NCBI GenBank assembly: GCA_947034895.1
Contig: OX344762.1
Coordinates: forward strand, 33,770,760 to 33,834,759
Origin: Rhytidiadelphus loreus
Lineage: Eukaryota > Streptophyta > Bryopsida > Hypnales > Hylocomiaceae
Length of the DNA: 64,000 nucleotides
Direction: 5' to 3'
This document shows, one piece after another, positions 25,691-37,639 of the stretch (the stretch's first letter is position 1; each line of letters starts with the position of its first letter). The notes below the pieces were generated by a model. The model had not been told where the DNA came from. It saw nothing but the letters and a program-made list of their open reading frames with translations, and made no database searches. The translations under genes and the position numbers were made by a program.

Positions 25691-27300
25691 TTTTTTCAAA
25701 TTCAACTACTGTAGCTCTGCTACTATAGGTTGGGCTCTTCGGCTATCAACTTGGTCTGATGCAGGTATTGTTTACTCCGGCACTTGAACTTCCAACTCGA
25801 GTTGGTCACTTGTTCTTACAACTTTGTCTCCTTTAAGAACCATTGCATCTTACTGGACTGATTTGATTTGTTTATCTTCTACCGCACAATTTGGCTTCAT
25901 ATAATTTTGGCATTTACAAAATTGACCCTTCTTACTCACCAACTTAGAATCATTCTTTTTATTCTCCATCTCTCATTTTTAATTATATTCTCTCATACCA
26001 TAAATTTAATTATAAATCTTATAGTTTCTTACCTATCACCTTCTTACTTGACTACTGACATACATTCATCAAAAAAACAAATTGAAAACACCATGAGACA
26101 ACATTCAAACTTTATGCAAACTTCAATTTGGACCATTGTAAATTAAAAACTTGATACATACCCGACTTGGAAAATACTTCAATTTACTACAACGACATAC
26201 AAATTTCTAAATTGGACGTTGACTTAAATAAACTCAAGTCATATTCTATCAAACAAACTCCCATTCAAAAATACATATAGATGCAACCAATTGCTAATAC
26301 ACTTTTCATTTCATTAATCCAAATTGGTGACTTACAAATATATTATATAATACAAAAATTATTACCTCCTCAAAATAATTCTCTGACTAGGCTCAAACTT
26401 ACACACTTTCTTCTCTCCACGAGAAAATTTTGTAATTCTCCTCCAACATTGAGCTCTTACTTCAATTAGGAAACATTCATTATCTCACAGCATTCCAACT
26501 CGGATACACTCATTTTGACCACACAGAATCTTCAATTAGATATAACTTCATCTTCATGTCCTCCAACTAGGACATATCAAATTTTCACCACCGAACTCTC
26601 CAATTCAGGCATTGATCACTCCATTGCTATATAAAACTCAGTAACCTCCATCATCCTGCACACTTCTCCAACTTGGAATTGACAACATCAAGCATTCATG
26701 CTGACACTCTCAGCACACTAATTAGAACACACCAAGCATCACCCACTTGAAAACATACACCAAAACAAATCAAATATGCAGCACAACTAGCTAGGACACA
26801 ACTGGAATTCTTCAACAAACGGTAAACAAAAATGAATACAGAACCAATCCTAATAGAAAACATCCAGGCGGTTACCAATTTGGAATGACGGTAGGCTAAC
26901 TACTCCAAAATCACCCAATTAAAATTGAAAAAACAACTGCTATACAAAACAACAACAAAAATTCTGAATTGGAATCACTTGCATCCCCTTCGACTTGGAC
27001 ATAACCTCTAAACAAGTTGACAATCCGACTTGGCAATAATTGACTACCAAATTAGAAATCAGCTCCTTACCAACTGCCAACTAGGACTAACACCTTACAT
27101 ACAAACTTACATTCAACAAAATCTGATATGGAACCATCAGAACTCCTATTTGGAATATACTTCATTTAACTGACACCAAAAGTGAACTTAAAAACTGCAC
27201 TTTCAAATCGGAAAAATATTCACAAAACTTTCAATTTAGAACTTAAACTTCAAAATAATTTGTAAAATACTAAATATGACATCAAAAATACAAAAACATC
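25690..27300. repeat. G-poor tract with recurring 'caacttggaa'-like words
   Basis: The plus strand is poor in G except in a word that recurs at irregular intervals of tens of bases: aacttgga, aattgga, aactcgga, aactagga, aatttgga. Open frames at 25868-26146 and 26281-26469 follow from the skew and have no motif. The tract resembles the composition at 4.1-5.2 kb and the reverse complement of 29.9-30.7 kb. It may be a degenerate short-motif satellite or a retroelement spacer. Confidence 0.4.
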
Positions 27301-28029
27301 ATCCAAAAAGTCTATCTACACATGGCTTGTTTTAATTAGACAAGATCTACGCATACAGTAAGTTCAAATTTGTTTGATCAAGGCATTGGTTATTTTTTGG
27401 CAATTGTAATGGCTTGTGTATTTGGAGACAATTCTTAGGTACTTGCTACATCATTGTTATAATAAGTTCTAATGCATTCTCACATGTTAGCATGGTATGA
27501 TCTTGACACAATGTGCTTGTGTATAAAATGCCATTGTTGACTTTGTTTATAATCATCAAGCTAGTCTTGGTATATAAAATTAAATAATTTGTAGAACTAT
27601 TATAGGATTCATGAAATGCTACACACTCTAATATATATAAATTAGGGTATGTAAAAACATCATATAATAGGAATTTTTATTAATAAGTTTACTTTGACAA
27701 ATAGAAGCCATGCAAATTTTTCATAGTATGATGAGTATAGATGTGGACAAATAATTTCATATGAATGATAAAATAGATATAGTCAATAAAATCTTCAATG
27801 AAGAGTGGTTGATTAATTTCTGACGTCCCAAGGCCATTTTTTTGCCAAAACCACTCAAAACTACTATTTTTGCTACATTCACCTATGAAATAAGTTGTAT
27901 ATACATACATAGTATAAAAATTTATATTATATGTTGTACAAGTAGCTTCAAGGTGACGCCTTCTCATGGAGGTATAAGTCATATGTATAAAAAAGAGGAT
28001 TCACATGAGAGCTCCATGAAGTTGAAATA

Positions 28030-28518
28030 TTGTTGTTTGTTTTTCACTTTAGATTTAGAATGTTGAATTGGAGGGTTTTTTCTGAGTCTCAAGATGAAGA
28101 GCCTCAACCGGATTTTGAATTTGAGCTTTCATTGTCACAACTGCCAAATGAGCCGATTCTGACATGGGATTTAGCATCGCCTTATGTGCATCTACAAAAT
28201 GAAGTTGGGCCTTCTTGACCACCAAAGCAGCCTTGTATAGAACAACGGTGGCACGGAAACCTTCAGAGAGATGCTTGTGCGTTGATAATTTTGTTACAAG
28301 TTGAATGTGTTGAATTCGGTAACCGTGAAGTGACATTTGAAGGGAGTTTTGAAAGTCTAAACGACGATCAATACAATTGTATGGTCAAGTCAATCAAGGA
28401 GAGTTGCGACCATCAACGATGGTTAGAGGGTCTGGTCAATCCCTTAATAAAGGCGGATTGTGTTGAATATGTCATTGCGACTATCAAACGCATTCTCAAG
28501 TTTCTACAAATGGAGTGA
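28030..28518 (+). pseudogene. Unrecognised coding remnant, one in-frame stop
   Basis: A single reading frame runs about 160 codons with one internal TGA at 28216. The part before it contains ESQDEEPQPDFEFELSLSQL and LTWDLASPYVHLQNEVGPS; the part after contains ECVEFGNREVTFEGSFESL and WLEGLVNPLIKADCVEYV. The acidic, well-mixed composition and GC content differ from the AT-driven noise frames nearby, so it looks like a real protein remnant. I cannot assign a family. It lies inside the enlarged TTAA element, which suggests captured or inserted gene sequence. The start may be the ATG near 28060. Confidence 0.4.
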
Positions 28519-28519
28519 A

Positions 28520-29900
28520 GGTTGTCTCAAAATTCTAGTTTTCTACCTCTAATAGGCATTGGTTTGATGTTAGTACTTATATACATATTTGAAATATTTT
28601 ATAGAATTATTTTGTATGGTTATAGTTGTGAAAGGAAAAGATGGAGGTAATTTGCCTTCTAGGTGGACTTTGAAGTCATTTTCCTTCTAAGTTACAGATA
28701 AAAAAATAGTTGTGAAGGCCCATAATTGGACCAAATATGAAGGCTAATAATTTTAGTTAGCCTTAGGAGCAAGTTAAGGGCTAATGTCTACTTGCTTACG
28801 TGGTGGAGAATTGTTGATAAGGTGAAGGAAAAGGTGGATACTATTCATCTTCTCTCATTGTAAGTTTGAGGAATCCAAATTTTTGGAGGCCCATTGTGTA
28901 GTGTGTATGAATTTTTTTGAAATTGGAGGAATTGTGTATTATGGTGATTATCTTCTAAATTGATCTCACTTGCTTGATTTGGAGTTCTATATCAAAAGTT
29001 GTACTAGTTTGAGTGGAGGGAGGTCTGCTGCCTTCTACGAAGAGGGGCTGAGACTTTGACCAACCATAAAAGACAAACAAGTCTTTTTTTTTAAATGAAA
29101 CTTTGAAGGAATGTATTAAATGTTGTTAGTTTTTTAGAAAGATATCATTCATTCAATTTATGAATGAATTGTGAGTATTGAAGTGAAGGAGGGTCTGTTG
29201 CCCTCACTTTTAGAGGCCAAAACTTCAAATGGCCATAGATATTAAACAAAGTGTTGGAATGAATTGAGATGTAGAGAAAGTGTAGAGAATTGTGATAGAT
29301 TTTCAAAGAGCTATCACTCATTCCATTTGAAGCTTTGAAGTGAAGGGGGTACTCAATCAAAGTTCAGCCTTGAAATTGGAGTGGGAGTTGAAGATAGAAG
29401 AAGACTTGTGTGTTGTGGCTTGTAGCTTGTCTATCCTTGTAGACTTTGTTGTTGCGGGCGGCATGGGTGAAACCATTGCTTAGCTTCTTTTTGTATTGTG
29501 GATACGTTGAAATGGAGTTTTTCGCCCACATGGTTGTACTTTTATGCTGTTCGTACTAGTGAAGCATGATTGGGTTTGAAATTTAGAAGCCAATCCCTCG
29601 GATGGTTAAGCTCGTGGTCTGGCCGTCCCATTTTATATGTCTGTAGTCCGATTTTGCATTTTACTTTTGGCCAATTGGATGTTTTGGGGGGTTTACTGGT
29701 AGTTTTACCAATCAATAGTTTGTTCTGATTGTTTACTCTTACTATTTATCGATCGGAGTTGATTTCAGCCGATAGGGATTGCAAGGGACTTGATGTGTTG
29801 GGTAGTTATTTTGGGCCGAAAGGTATTTAGCGGTGATGTTCCAATTGGTGAGATAGTTGACTTTGAGCAAAGCAGCCACTCCTCCCAATCGTGGAAGTAA
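28520..29900. other. Unassigned insert sequence inside the 27.8-kb TTAA element
   Basis: No open frame of interest occurs. Two loosely similar blocks at about 29020-29200 and 29175-29370 share 'gaagtgaagg(a/g)gg' and 'ctctgttgccct / tctgctgcctt' words, suggesting a degenerate duplication. Confidence 0.3.
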
Positions 29901-29929
29901 AACAATTGTGTTTTTGTATTTTTGTATTT

Positions 29930-30700
29930 GATTAATATGATGGAAAAATTACCAATTGTGTGTGAGTGTGTATTTGTGTGTGTAATTTGAATATGAATAT
30001 ATTGAGAGTGTGTGGTGAACTGGTGATTGTGTGACAATTGGAGTGAATGAGTGTTGTGTGTGTGATGTGAAATGAATCAATTGTAAGAAACTGTGTAGAT
30101 GTGAAGTGAATGATCTGTGAATGAAATTTGGCAAATTGTAAGAATCGATTGGAGAGTGATGAGTGTGAAATACCAATAGGAAAATTTATTGTAAATGTGG
30201 ATGAACAATTGGAAGAATGAGTGATACTGAAATGGAATTGGAATTGAAAATCAATTGGAGTGATTTGTGAAGAAGCTGTCAAGTGACTGTGAAGACAGAA
30301 CCAATCGGGGAAAATTAAAACATTAATATCAATTAGAAAAATTTGTAATGAGGGAATTCTTTACGATTGTGATTTACATTGTGAGAGGAAGCAATCGGGA
30401 GAAATGGAATGTAGAGCATAACAATAAACATTAAAATGAAAATAAATAAATAAATAGAAAATAATAATAATAATTTAAAATAAAATAAAAATAGACAAAG
30501 CTGATTTTAATAAGAAGATAAAGAAGTGTCAATTTTGTGAAAGATTAAACAATATAAAAATGGAGTGCAAAAGAAAGGTGAATATTATGGAAACCAAGGA
30601 AGATGCAATTGGAAAGGAGAATCAAGTAAGGAGCAAAATGGAACAAGTGAAGGAGAATTAAAGTGAAAGATTAATTGAAAAGCAAAGATCAATTGTTTTG
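29930..30700. repeat. C-poor, GT/GA-rich strand-skewed tract
   Basis: The plus strand has almost no C and is rich in 'gtgtgtgagtgtg', 'gtgaatg' and 'aattggaatt' words. Minus-strand frames (29765-30282) run open because the complementary strand lacks G. They encode Ser/Thr/His/Ile-rich low-complexity peptide with no motif, and I do not call them genes. Confidence 0.5.
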
Positions 30701-30959
30701 TGATAAGTGGTTCTATACTTATAGAGTATTGATATATAATAGGGAAATTAATAATTCACAACCTTGCAATTGGTGGATTTTTAGAATTATATTTATTCCA
30801 ATAGGAAAAAAAATACCTCCTAGCGTTTGAATCCTAACTTGAGATTTGTTTTTTAAGAAAGACATAATAAACCTTCTTACAATGTCCGTGGTTTTTTATC
30901 ACCCTACTCTAACCCTTGGTCTTGTTTAGAACCATTACAGGATAGGCCAACAGATAGCG

Positions 30960-31010
30960 GTCTGAAGACTCAAAGATTTGAAGACTCAAAGAATTGAAGA
31001 CTCAAAGATT
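30960..31010. repeat. Short tandem repeat, about 16-17-bp unit, three copies
   Basis: The unit 'gaagactcaaagatt' occurs three times in a row with small changes, at the junction where the 27.8-kb TTAA element resumes its normal sequence. Confidence 0.8.
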
Positions 31011-32047
31011 ATTTCTTGTCGCAGTTAGAATTTGCGTGATTTTCCAAGGCAAACTGCTCTCTACATGACAATGTGATAAAAATTTTGAGATGTTTGACCA
31101 TGTAGATTGAAAGATATTAGCATTCAAAGTGGAAGAAAAAAAATTCTTTTAAGAAGTTGTTATGATTGCCCACAAAACAAGAAACTCCATAACTTTCACA
31201 TTACTAATTTAAATGGAATGAATCAAAGCTTCCCATTTAGAAAAAAATATAATTTACAAGAAAAAAAATATTAAAATTTTTAATTTTAGTTTTTTGTAAA
31301 TTTTTTTTGTTGCCCGGTCTCCTCCATTTTGAGGTTATTGTGGCATAACTTTTGCTCTTGGGCACCGATTGGAATACAAATTATATTCCTGGAAATCTCT
31401 TAAGTTTATCTATCTTATGAAATAATTTCAAAAAGTTTCAATAAAAATTGAGATCGTTGGAGCCTGCCCAAAATCCATTTTATCCGTTGTAGAGACAATG
31501 GGACTTTAGGGGCTAAAATTGTGCTATAGTACTTGTAATGTATATATATAAAAAAATTAAATGTAAATGTAAGACATCAACTAAAAGTGGAAAAATTGTC
31601 ACATTGTATTAATAGGGGGTTTACCTTCATGTGTCAATAAACTAAAAATTATACAATATGATGATAGAATTTATAGTTCATTTAACTCTAATCTTTAAAG
31701 CCATGTGTGTTAATCATTGTGCACTTAGTCACTTGAATCCAATTGATTATTGTTGGTTTCACAATGTATACCCCATACATAGATGTAGTAGATGGAAGAG
31801 AAAATTTGTGAAGAAGGGTGGGGGTGGGAGAAAATTAGACGCTTAAATTTTATATGTAAGATTGCCCCACTTAAAAACTTACATGAATGAATTTATAAAA
31901 ACTATAGGGTATTAGAAATATGCCTTTTTTAGCTTTTTATGTAAAAATACAGTCATCTTAAATGCAATAACTAAGGTAAATAGCCTCACATCAAATACCC
32001 TCTTAACTCAAGTGTATAACTTAAATTACAAGGAGTGATCCCCCGAG

Positions 32048-33670
32048 TATTAGAGTCTACAATATAACTATTAAATACACTTTCCAATTACCACAACAAC
32101 CATGAACTTCCTACCAAACCATCTTCTCAAATCTAAAAGAACCTATCCATGAAATTAGATTTATATAATATATACATATTTTACATTCTCTCGTTCAAAA
32201 TACATATTGAATAACATATATATTATAATCATATTTTCAAAATACTCTATGTATGTATGTAAACTACAAGCATACTGAACGTTTGGAACGTTTGACTTCA
32301 CGATATGGCAAGCCTCCTTGCAGTCGATGATATGGGCAGTTGATCTTATGATGATGTGGACCACATATACTAGAACAAGGCAAAGGACTTACTTGGAAAA
32401 ATAATTCTTGAAATATATCTTTCATTTTTTTGATAATGAATTGAGATGTTGGTATAGGTAAGCAACCCAAAAGCAGCCACGTATTGAAATGATATGAATG
32501 ATACCTTTCAAAGGTAGGTCCATTGTTTGCAATTAAAGACTTGCACTCTTGATATTTATGTTTGTCATTGATAAAGTCATTGATACATTTTGGAGAAACA
32601 ATTTCTTGTTTTCTTATTAAATGAAATGAAATATATGAAGAATCTTGTACATCATATTTCTTTTGAATATCCATCTTTATAACATAAAATATAATTCAAT
32701 TAAAATGGATTACGGTATACATTTATTCAATGCAATGAATACTTATAAACAAATAATATACAATATACATTATAAATATATGTAGAGAGAAAACAAGTTC
32801 TTTTAAGTTTAATGAATGAATGGAGTGACTAATTTAATTAATACTATATATAATTGAGAAAAACTAAAATTTTACTTCTTAAGAAAAAGTAAAATTTTAC
32901 TTTTTGAACTATAGTTGTCTATTAGGTAAGTTGTCTAGTGGATAATGCCTAAATGAAGACTAGTGTGCTTTGTGTCGTTGCCACAATATAACAAATAAAA
33001 ATAAAAGTAATTTTTTAATTTTTTAATTTTTCTAAGCATAAAAACTTTGAAATTCAATATCTTTTATATTGCAAGTCGGAACACCACAAAACAAAGTTTG
33101 TTCACCCCTTTTCATTGAAGACTTTATGACAATATCAAGAATACAACCAAGGAATGCATAGTTCTAGAAATCTTACTATAACAAAAAAAACAAAATAATC
33201 AGAATAATTTAATGTATGTATATTGGTATGCCCTATACCATTGCCATAGTCAAAATAAAAGTAAAAGTAAATTTCTAATTCATAAAAAATTCAAAATTCA
33301 AAATATTTTTTTTTGTGAGTCAGAAAGCCATGAAACAAAGACCATGCACCCCTCCTCAATGAGGGCTTTTTGACAGTACCAAGAATGCAATCAGAAGATG
33401 CACGGTCTAGGAGATTTCAATGTAACAAACAAAACAAATAGCCAAATTGCTTAATTTAAGGAGCCTAACTTAAGGTATGGATGGATATAATTATCTTTCA
33501 CAATGTATTAGATATTTAAGATTTAAAATTGATTTAATTCAATGATAAATTTATATTAAAACCATGCTTGCATATGCCATAAGTTTAATTTATTTATATA
33601 ATAAAATATGTATTTTAATGGCTTGATTTTGATCATTGGTTTGTGTAGAACATAAAAACAACACTATCTA
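32048..33670. other. AT-rich intergenic DNA, no gene recognised
   Basis: Minus-strand frames at 32161-32364 and 32264-32674 overlap each other; the longer (136 codons) contains a His/Cys-bearing segment (CGPHHHKINCPYH) but no complete known motif. Two related blocks at about 33000-33190 and 33240-33430 share 'ttgcaagtcggaacacca(c/t)aaa / gtgagtcagaaagccatgaaa', 'aatacaaccaaggaatgca / aatgcaatcagaagatgca' and 'acaaacaaaacaaata', so they are an old tandem duplication of about 230 bp. Confidence 0.4.
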
Positions 33671-33675
33671 GTGAA

Positions 33676-34080
33676 AAGATGCAAGCACTTGCTAAACGCC
33701 CCCTTCACGCCCTGACCATCCGATCTTACTAAAATAAAATCAGGGTACCCCGGATGCTGTCCAACTCAGGGTTCAGAAGAGGTAGCCTTCCCCGCCTCCC
33801 TCCCCCGCAAAAAATCCACAACCGTCAATCACATTGTAAAAAATATGCCCCTCCCACCGTTGTCGTTGGTTACAGAAACTGGTATCGATACTGGATACAT
33901 GTTTGTCCCATATTGTTTGTCAAGTATGTTGGTTTTTGAAATTACAAGAGGGGAGGGAGAGGGGTAATGAAAATTTTAAAATTTCAATTTTTCTTAAAGG
34001 AAGGGAAGGAATATGGAAAAAAAATTAATTAAATTTTTTTAAGGGAAGGTGTATAGTGAGGAAGGCAACCTCACTATCCA
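33676..34080 (+). repeat. Dispersed repeat family 3, copy 2
   Basis: The order of blocks matches copies at 5312 and 58135: 'aaaagatgcaagc', a pyrimidine-rich stretch (cttccccgcctccctccccc), 'tggtatcgatactggatac', 'tgtcccatattgtttgt', 'ttacaagaggggagggagag', and a terminal hairpin ATAGTGAGG...CCTCACTAT at 34053-34077. There is no coding content; the frame at 33754-33939 is incidental. Confidence 0.5.
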
Positions 34081-34726
34081 CTCAGAAGACATGTACTATA
34101 CATGACTATGTAAAATTATATGACATCTTTTTTATTAAAAAGTAAATTAATTGTTGGGGACAAATATTTTACATTCAAAGTTTATAATTATTAAAATCAA
34201 ATATTTAAGGCAAGTTTGAAGCTAGTAGTTTTTCTTTTACTTTCATTTATTTATGAAAAGAAAACAATTCATTTCATTTTATTGCCATATTTGTATAATC
34301 CTATGTACCAAGCAATTTTTATAACATCCATATATGCTAGTCTAGCAAATGCGAAGTTGGTTTGTTTTGTACAATCATTATATTTTTTTTAGAGCTTGTA
34401 TATGTATTTGCAATGTGTTCATGTAGAAAGAATTTTTTTTTAAATTAGTAAATTTAGATAAAACTAGCCTCCTAGGGGCCTCTTTTGTAGAAAAAAATAA
34501 AAGTAAAGTTAAAAGTAAAGTTAAAATACACTTCATAGTGTAAATAGGTCTATATGGTAGGATGAATGAAAAATAGTGTAAAAATAAAATAAAAATAAAA
34601 ATAAAAATTTGGATGAATGAGGTGTAACTTAGGTCACACCTCTTCATAATTGCACCCGTTCATTTTTTTTAGAAAAACTATGAAAGGACAAACAAAAATA
34701 AACATGATGGCATTGTAATACCTATT

Positions 34727-34729
<3 letters not shown>
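34081..34729. other. AT-rich intergenic DNA, no gene recognised
   Basis: The stretch contains a short A-rich array (aaaataaaat...) near 34575-34605. The minus-strand frame at 34378-34647 is a hydrophobic AT-driven frame without motif. Confidence 0.5.

Positions 34730-34787
<58 letters not shown>
34730..34787. repeat. (AT)n microsatellite
   Basis: This is an uninterrupted run of about 29 AT dinucleotides. It produces the poly Ile-Tyr tail of the artefactual minus-strand frame at 34729-35139. Confidence 0.97.
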
Positions 34788-34789
<2 letters not shown>

Positions 34790-34794
<5 letters not shown>

Positions 34795-36330
34795 GTGAAT
34801 TATTATTTGTGTAAGTTTTAATTGTGTGTGTGTGATTTGAGTTTTATAATTGTTTGAGAAGAGATTTGCATTGTGATTTTGTGAACATATGTTTCTTACT
34901 GTGAGAATTTGATAACATTTGTGTATTATCGTAAAAATTTGTCCCAACTGGGAAAGAGAAATTAGCAATCTGAAGAAGTGAGAGACAAACCTCCTAAAAT
35001 GAACTATCGGAGCTTGAAGCTTAATCAGAAGTAGCACCAAATTTTTGGTCGCTAATTGGTTACTCAAACGAAGTGCTTTGTGTGAGAATTGTGAAGAGTG
35101 TGAAGAACAATCGTTGTGCGGTTGTGAATCAACTGGCAAAGATTCGGAGCAAGAGCAAAATTTCTAATTGCAACGGAGTTTGTTTGGAGGAAGTAGCAAT
35201 AGAAAATTTCACCTTCAACAGTTGTGGAGACTAGACAAAGTTGCAGCGATTCTTCACCATATTCTTTTGAATTGAACAAATCTGTGAGTTTGGAGGGGTG
35301 CAGGGTTACAATTGTTTGGTTGAATTAACAAAATTAGGGCGAAATTGCGGAATCTCAACGTCCGCAGAAGCTACCTCGAATCTTAGGTTCTTTCAATTGT
35401 TGTGAATGACTGATTGCATTGGTGTGTGATCTCGTATGATTGATCTGTGAAATTATAAATCACACTGTGAGCGGCGGTGATACTTCATTGAGATTTCCCG
35501 AAATGACCAAATTTGTGAGTTGGTGGGGTTGTGAAGATTCAAATTGACTAACCGGATATGAATCACAAACAAATTTCTGTGAAATTGAATGAATCACGCT
35601 TGACCTTGCAATCGAGATTCAAGCAGTCGTTGTGGCCTCTCCTCTAAGTCTTCAAACTTTGAAATCTTGTTTAAACCTGATCGCATAATGGATTGTATAA
35701 GATCAGAAATTCAAAATGATCGTGCAAGCATGAATTGCAATGAAATTTCAATGAATCGGGCCAAATCCATCAAAATTGGTAATTGCCGGAGGTGCAACAG
35801 TCGTAGGAGCTACGGTGGGAGATTAGGGATTTTTCAGCGAAGTCTAATGTGCACACGGTTATAGGGCTAGTTCTCTAAATGCATGATTTTGAGTTGGAAT
35901 TTTGGTTTTAAGTTTTTTTTCATGGTTTTAGGGTTGTTTATTTAGCAGTTATAGGCCTATTTCGATGGTCATAGGGGCAGGATCACGGTTATAGGGCTAT
36001 TTTTGTGGTTTTAAGTGTATTTTCTTGGTTTGGGGCTTTTCTTGCCATGGTTTTGAGCTATTTTGCACGGCTTTAGGGTATTGTGCACGTCCATAGGGCA
36101 TTGAATCCATAGTTTTAGGACCTTTGATTGTTAATTCACAAATTTTAGTGTTTTGGTCTTAGGTTCTCCAAGTTTGGACAAATTGTGAATTGTTCTAATG
36201 TTGTGTTTGTGAATTTAGGAAATTAACTAATGTTTGTTTGGACAAATTGTCCATTTTGACTATTTGTTCTAAAAGAAACATTGGAGAAAAGCTTAAGGAG
36301 AAAGACAAAATTTAGGTATCCAACCTAAAC
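34790..36330. repeat. C-poor strand-skewed tract
   Basis: The plus strand is poor in C with repeated 'tgtgaatt', 'gtgtgtgtg', 'tgtgagaa' and 'ggttttagggctat / ggttatagggctat' words, the last recurring about every 40-60 bp from 35850 to 36110. It resembles the tract at 29.9-30.7 kb. Open frames within it (34729-35279 minus, 35667-35864 plus) carry no motif. Confidence 0.45.
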
Positions 36331-37635
36331 TCACCATTCTCTGCATAACTGGACTATTTGACCTACAGAGACAAACATAGACATTTTGCATTAGGAATTG
36401 TTCATGGCAAACACCTACGGGAATATTTGATCTAAATATAAAAGGTATAATTAATGAACTATGTATACTATTTAAAAGTATTATCTTGTGTGATTAGGTC
36501 TAAAGCATGCATTGTATAAAGACGATTTGATTGAACTTGACATATTGTCTAGACTATTTGACATTTTGACCTCCTTGAGAACACTAGACAGGAATGGGAC
36601 TTTCATGCATCGTGTAACATACATTAGTAATGGACTAACCAACAAAATTTCACACACCTATGAATAAGAGTGTTATAATATTATTTTAAACTTTTAAATA
36701 CAAATCTATTTGGAAGTTACTCTAGTCACAAACGTTAAACTAATTAAACCTTTCTCTAAAATGAAGAACCCCTATACTATTGTTTCCTGGGTTTTGTGAA
36801 AGTGCAAAATCTAGTTTACAACTCTCAAATTTGACTTGTAATTATGTGACAATTTCATGGAAAATAATATATACATTTACATTATTTATATATCAAGCAT
36901 ATTTTATATTATTAAATTTTAAAATAAAGTTATTTTACATTTAAACTAATTTGCCGTGTTTGTTCACTTTGTTGCCACAATGATAGCTAATTTTTTGCTC
37001 AACACTCCCAAATATATATGCTTAAATTCAAATTCCAAATCTTTCAAGGAAGTCCAAAATTTCTAAATGAAAGTATAAATAAAGATAGGGTCATTTCTTT
37101 TTTGTTTTAAACAAAAATTAATGTCAAAACATTTCAAGCCTAATATCTTTTGGCCCTAGGAGTTGAAACAACATGGCGCTTACTTTGTGCACCATTAGTC
37201 CACCACTACACTTTGAGGGATCTTGCATGATACTAGACACATGCTTGTTGGCTTGGCAATCGTGGAGATCTTTGTTGCCATTAGGAACAAAACAAAACAA
37301 TCCGACACAAATCGTCCTCTGTAACTAGTCTTTTGTATTCCTTAGTAGCTTAGTTAGATGCTTTAATCAATGATTAATAAAAAAATTCTACTGAAGTTAG
37401 TACTAACATTTTGAATGGAATATGCCATTTATGATTCCATTAGATAAATTTTAGATTGATTTAGATGAACTAAAAACATTATAGAGTAGAATATATTTTT
37501 TAAATTAACTATTAAGAATTCCACAAACTTAAGGACCTTAGAATGTTGCCATCATTTGGCTCCTACTAGCTTTAGTTATATTTATTCCCTACATTGTTCT
37601 AACCTAAAAATCATTCTTGAATTTAAGACATTATA
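36331..37635. other. AT-rich intergenic DNA, nothing recognised
   Basis: No open frame, inverted termini or RNA gene was found between the C-poor tract and the next TTAA element. Confidence 0.5.
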
Positions 37636-37639
37636 TTAA

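Larger units (their letters stand above)
27817..31512. mobile_element. TTAA-type (piggyBac-like) element, enlarged, nested in family 2 copy A
   Basis: The left end TTAA|TTTCTGACGTCCCAAGGCCA is a degraded version of the 37640 element end (CCCCTAAAGGACCAAGGCCA). The right end GGGACTTTAGGGG|CTAAAA keeps the family terminus. About 500 bp before the right end (roughly 31020-31512) matches the right part of 37640-38857, including 'ggaatgaatcaaagctt' and 'tttcaataaaaattgagatc'. Between about 27890 and 31010 is extra material absent from the 37.6-kb copy: a broken unknown ORF, a C-poor tract and tandem repeats. It is therefore either a larger relative with captured DNA or a copy with later insertions. 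Confidence 0.5.
27590..32047. mobile_element. Repeat family 2 (MULE-like?) copy A, interrupted by a TTAA element
   Basis: Two outer segments, about 27590-27812 and 31514-32047, align in order with segments of the element at 54519-57783. Shared blocks are 'ctattatagga(t/t)tcatgaaatg', 'tttttattaataagt', 'aaattaaatgtaaatgtaag', 'aattttatatgtaagat' and 'caaataccctcttaactcaa'. The right end reads GGAGTGATCCCCCGAG, the approximate reverse complement of the left end of copy B, CTCGGAGAGATCACTC, so this copy keeps the right terminal repeat. The left end is not recognisable. The centre is occupied by a TTAA element at 27817-31512. Confidence 0.55.

Noticed and set aside
29765..30282. Overlapping minus-strand frames of 75-116 codons
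   Set aside because: They exist because the complementary strand is almost free of G, so stops are rare; the peptides are low-complexity Ser/Thr/His/Ile with no motif.
32264..32674. 136-codon minus-strand frame with CGPHHHKINCPYH
   Set aside because: His/Cys spacing does not make a complete zinc knuckle or C2H2 finger and the frame overlaps another; left as spacer.
34729..35139. 136-codon minus-strand frame
   Set aside because: Its end is translation of the (AT)n microsatellite and its start lies in the C-poor tract; no family features.
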